Positions 63,256 through 64,000 of a stretch of DNA of 64,000 bases are shown in pieces. The notes beneath the pieces are model-generated. The model ran no database searches. It was not told where the DNA came from and saw nothing but the letters and a program-made list of their open reading frames with translations. This DNA is from Homalodisca vitripennis (taxonomy: Eukaryota; Arthropoda; Insecta; Hemiptera; Cicadellidae), in NCBI RefSeq assembly GCF_021130785.1, contig NC_060214.1, positions 45,817,001-45,881,000 on the forward strand. Reading direction: 5' to 3'. The first letter of the stretch is position 1. Every line of letters begins with the position of its first letter. The position numbers and the translations under genes are program-made.

Positions 63256-63356
63256 CAATTATGGAAATACTTATGTTATTGATTTCTTATTACAAATAAA
63301 AAATAATGTATGCTGTTAGAAAAGTCTTACAACAAACGTTTTACCTGCATTTGGTG

Positions 63357-64000
63357 TCAAAGCAATTGTTCGAACTGTGTTCCTTCTACGGTTTGACAAT
63401 GAGCCAATCTTGTTGTAAAATGATTCGACAGAGTTGCCTAACATTTCTTCAGTTATCAAAGCAATCTCCTCTATAATCCTGTTTCTTAGGTCTTCCAAAT
63501 TATGAGGCTTTCTTCTATAAACATTGGATTTTAAATGACCCCATAGGAAAATAATCGATTGGTGACAAATCCGGAGATCTTGGAGGCCATTCGATTTCTC
63601 CTCTTCGGCCAAATCCATTTATGAGGAAACCTTAATCCCAAATACTACTCTTACCTGTCTCCTATAATGGGGTGGAGCACCATCCTGCTGAAACCATACA
63701 TTATCAAAGTATTCTCCTGAATGCAATTTGAAATAGCTGGGATTATTTCATTTTGGAGCATATTGTAGTAAAGTTCGTCATTTAAATTTCCATTGATGAA
63801 AAAGGGTCCAACAATTTTGTTACCTAAAATTCCACACCATACGTTCAGTTTTTTGTGGTTGCTGTGAAATGGGACTCAGTATAATCCAATGTGGGTTTTC
63901 ACTAGCCTCCAGTAACGGCAATTGTGCCTGTTAGCATTGCCATTTAGGAAAAAAAGTTGCCTCATCAGAAAATAGTATGTTGGTCAGAAAATCTCTATTG
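63357..64000 (-). pseudogene. Mariner transposase fragment, multiply frameshifted
   Basis: Homologous to codons of copy 1 from just before the first catalytic Asp to the terminal TGA (63359-63357). Recognisable pieces include WGHLKSNVYRRKPHNLEDLR near 63.5 kb. Relative to copy 1 there are extra bases at about 63414 (tt for t), 63548, 63611, two near 63721-63732, 63849-63854 (6 T for 5), 63868, 63882 and 63908. No frame longer than about 100 codons survives. Codon 194 is CAA here, where copy 1 has TAA. The N-terminal helix-turn-helix part lies outside the window. Confidence 0.9.

Larger units (their letters stand above)
62786..64000 (-). mobile_element. Mariner-like transposon copy 2 (cut by the window end)
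   Basis: Begins cagggtgtatattatg and matches copy 1 from its left tip to about position 12522 of copy 1. Roughly 1,190 more bases would be expected beyond the window. It has the same orientation as copy 1. Base substitutions relative to copy 1 are few. Single-base length differences are many (more than a dozen by eye), and a run of 11 G with extra bases is inserted at 63040-63052. It is either a decaying copy or a stretch with uncorrected sequencing indels. Confidence 0.93.

Noticed and set aside
1..64000. tRNA, rRNA, spliceosomal RNA and CRISPR signals
   Set aside because: I looked for tRNA B-box-like words, snRNA 5' ends and regularly spaced short repeats and found none that hold up. A tRNAscan/Infernal run would be decisive.

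Overview
The window is AT-rich eukaryotic DNA, most likely from an insect. The evidence is a mariner-superfamily transposon whose transposase has paired helix-turn-helix domains of a type common in insect genomes, many (TA)n microsatellites, very few long ORFs, and no bacterial-style gene packing. The species cannot be named from what is visible. Apart from transposon genes I find no protein-coding gene I can support, and no rRNA, tRNA or CRISPR array. The region looks intergenic or like a very large intron.

Mobile elements. (1) 11341-13712 is a complete 2,372 bp mariner-like element with about 450 bp terminal inverted repeats and a 356-codon transposase gene on the minus strand. The gene is interrupted by one in-frame stop. 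The catalytic residues are spaced D-D-(41)-D. (2) 62786-64000 is the start of a second copy in the same orientation. It is riddled with small length differences and runs off the window. (3) 31941-34893 is a 2.95 kb non-coding Helitron-like element (5' TC, 3' GC-rich hairpin, inserted between A and T of a TA microsatellite) with two internal families of tandem repeats. (4) 15966-16201 is a 236 bp foldback MITE with a 6 bp target duplication. (5) 27343-27685 is a GC-rich insertion, probably a small non-autonomous DNA transposon.

Large-scale structure. Between about 5.3 and 42.5 kb the DNA appears to be four old, strongly diverged tandem copies of one roughly 10 kb segment. Short blocks recur in the same order and orientation: N, S, A, B, C, D, F, G, C', I, M', P, Q, R, M. 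Copy 1 is about 5.3-14.1 kb, copy 2 about 14.6-24.1 kb, copy 3 about 24.1-28.4 kb (internally deleted), and copy 4 about 29.3-42.5 kb. The mariner, the Helitron-like element and the GC-rich insertion each interrupt this array, so they are younger than the duplications. No block shows convincing codon-level constraint. What the array originally carried is therefore unknown: lost gene copies, duplicated regulatory DNA or a decayed large repeat.

Flanks. 1-5.3 kb and 42.5-62.7 kb hold microsatellites, two further diverged repeat pairs (43.3/45.6 kb and 48.7/60.3 kb), a few perfect hairpins, and otherwise nothing I can identify. All homologies were aligned by eye and are stated as such.
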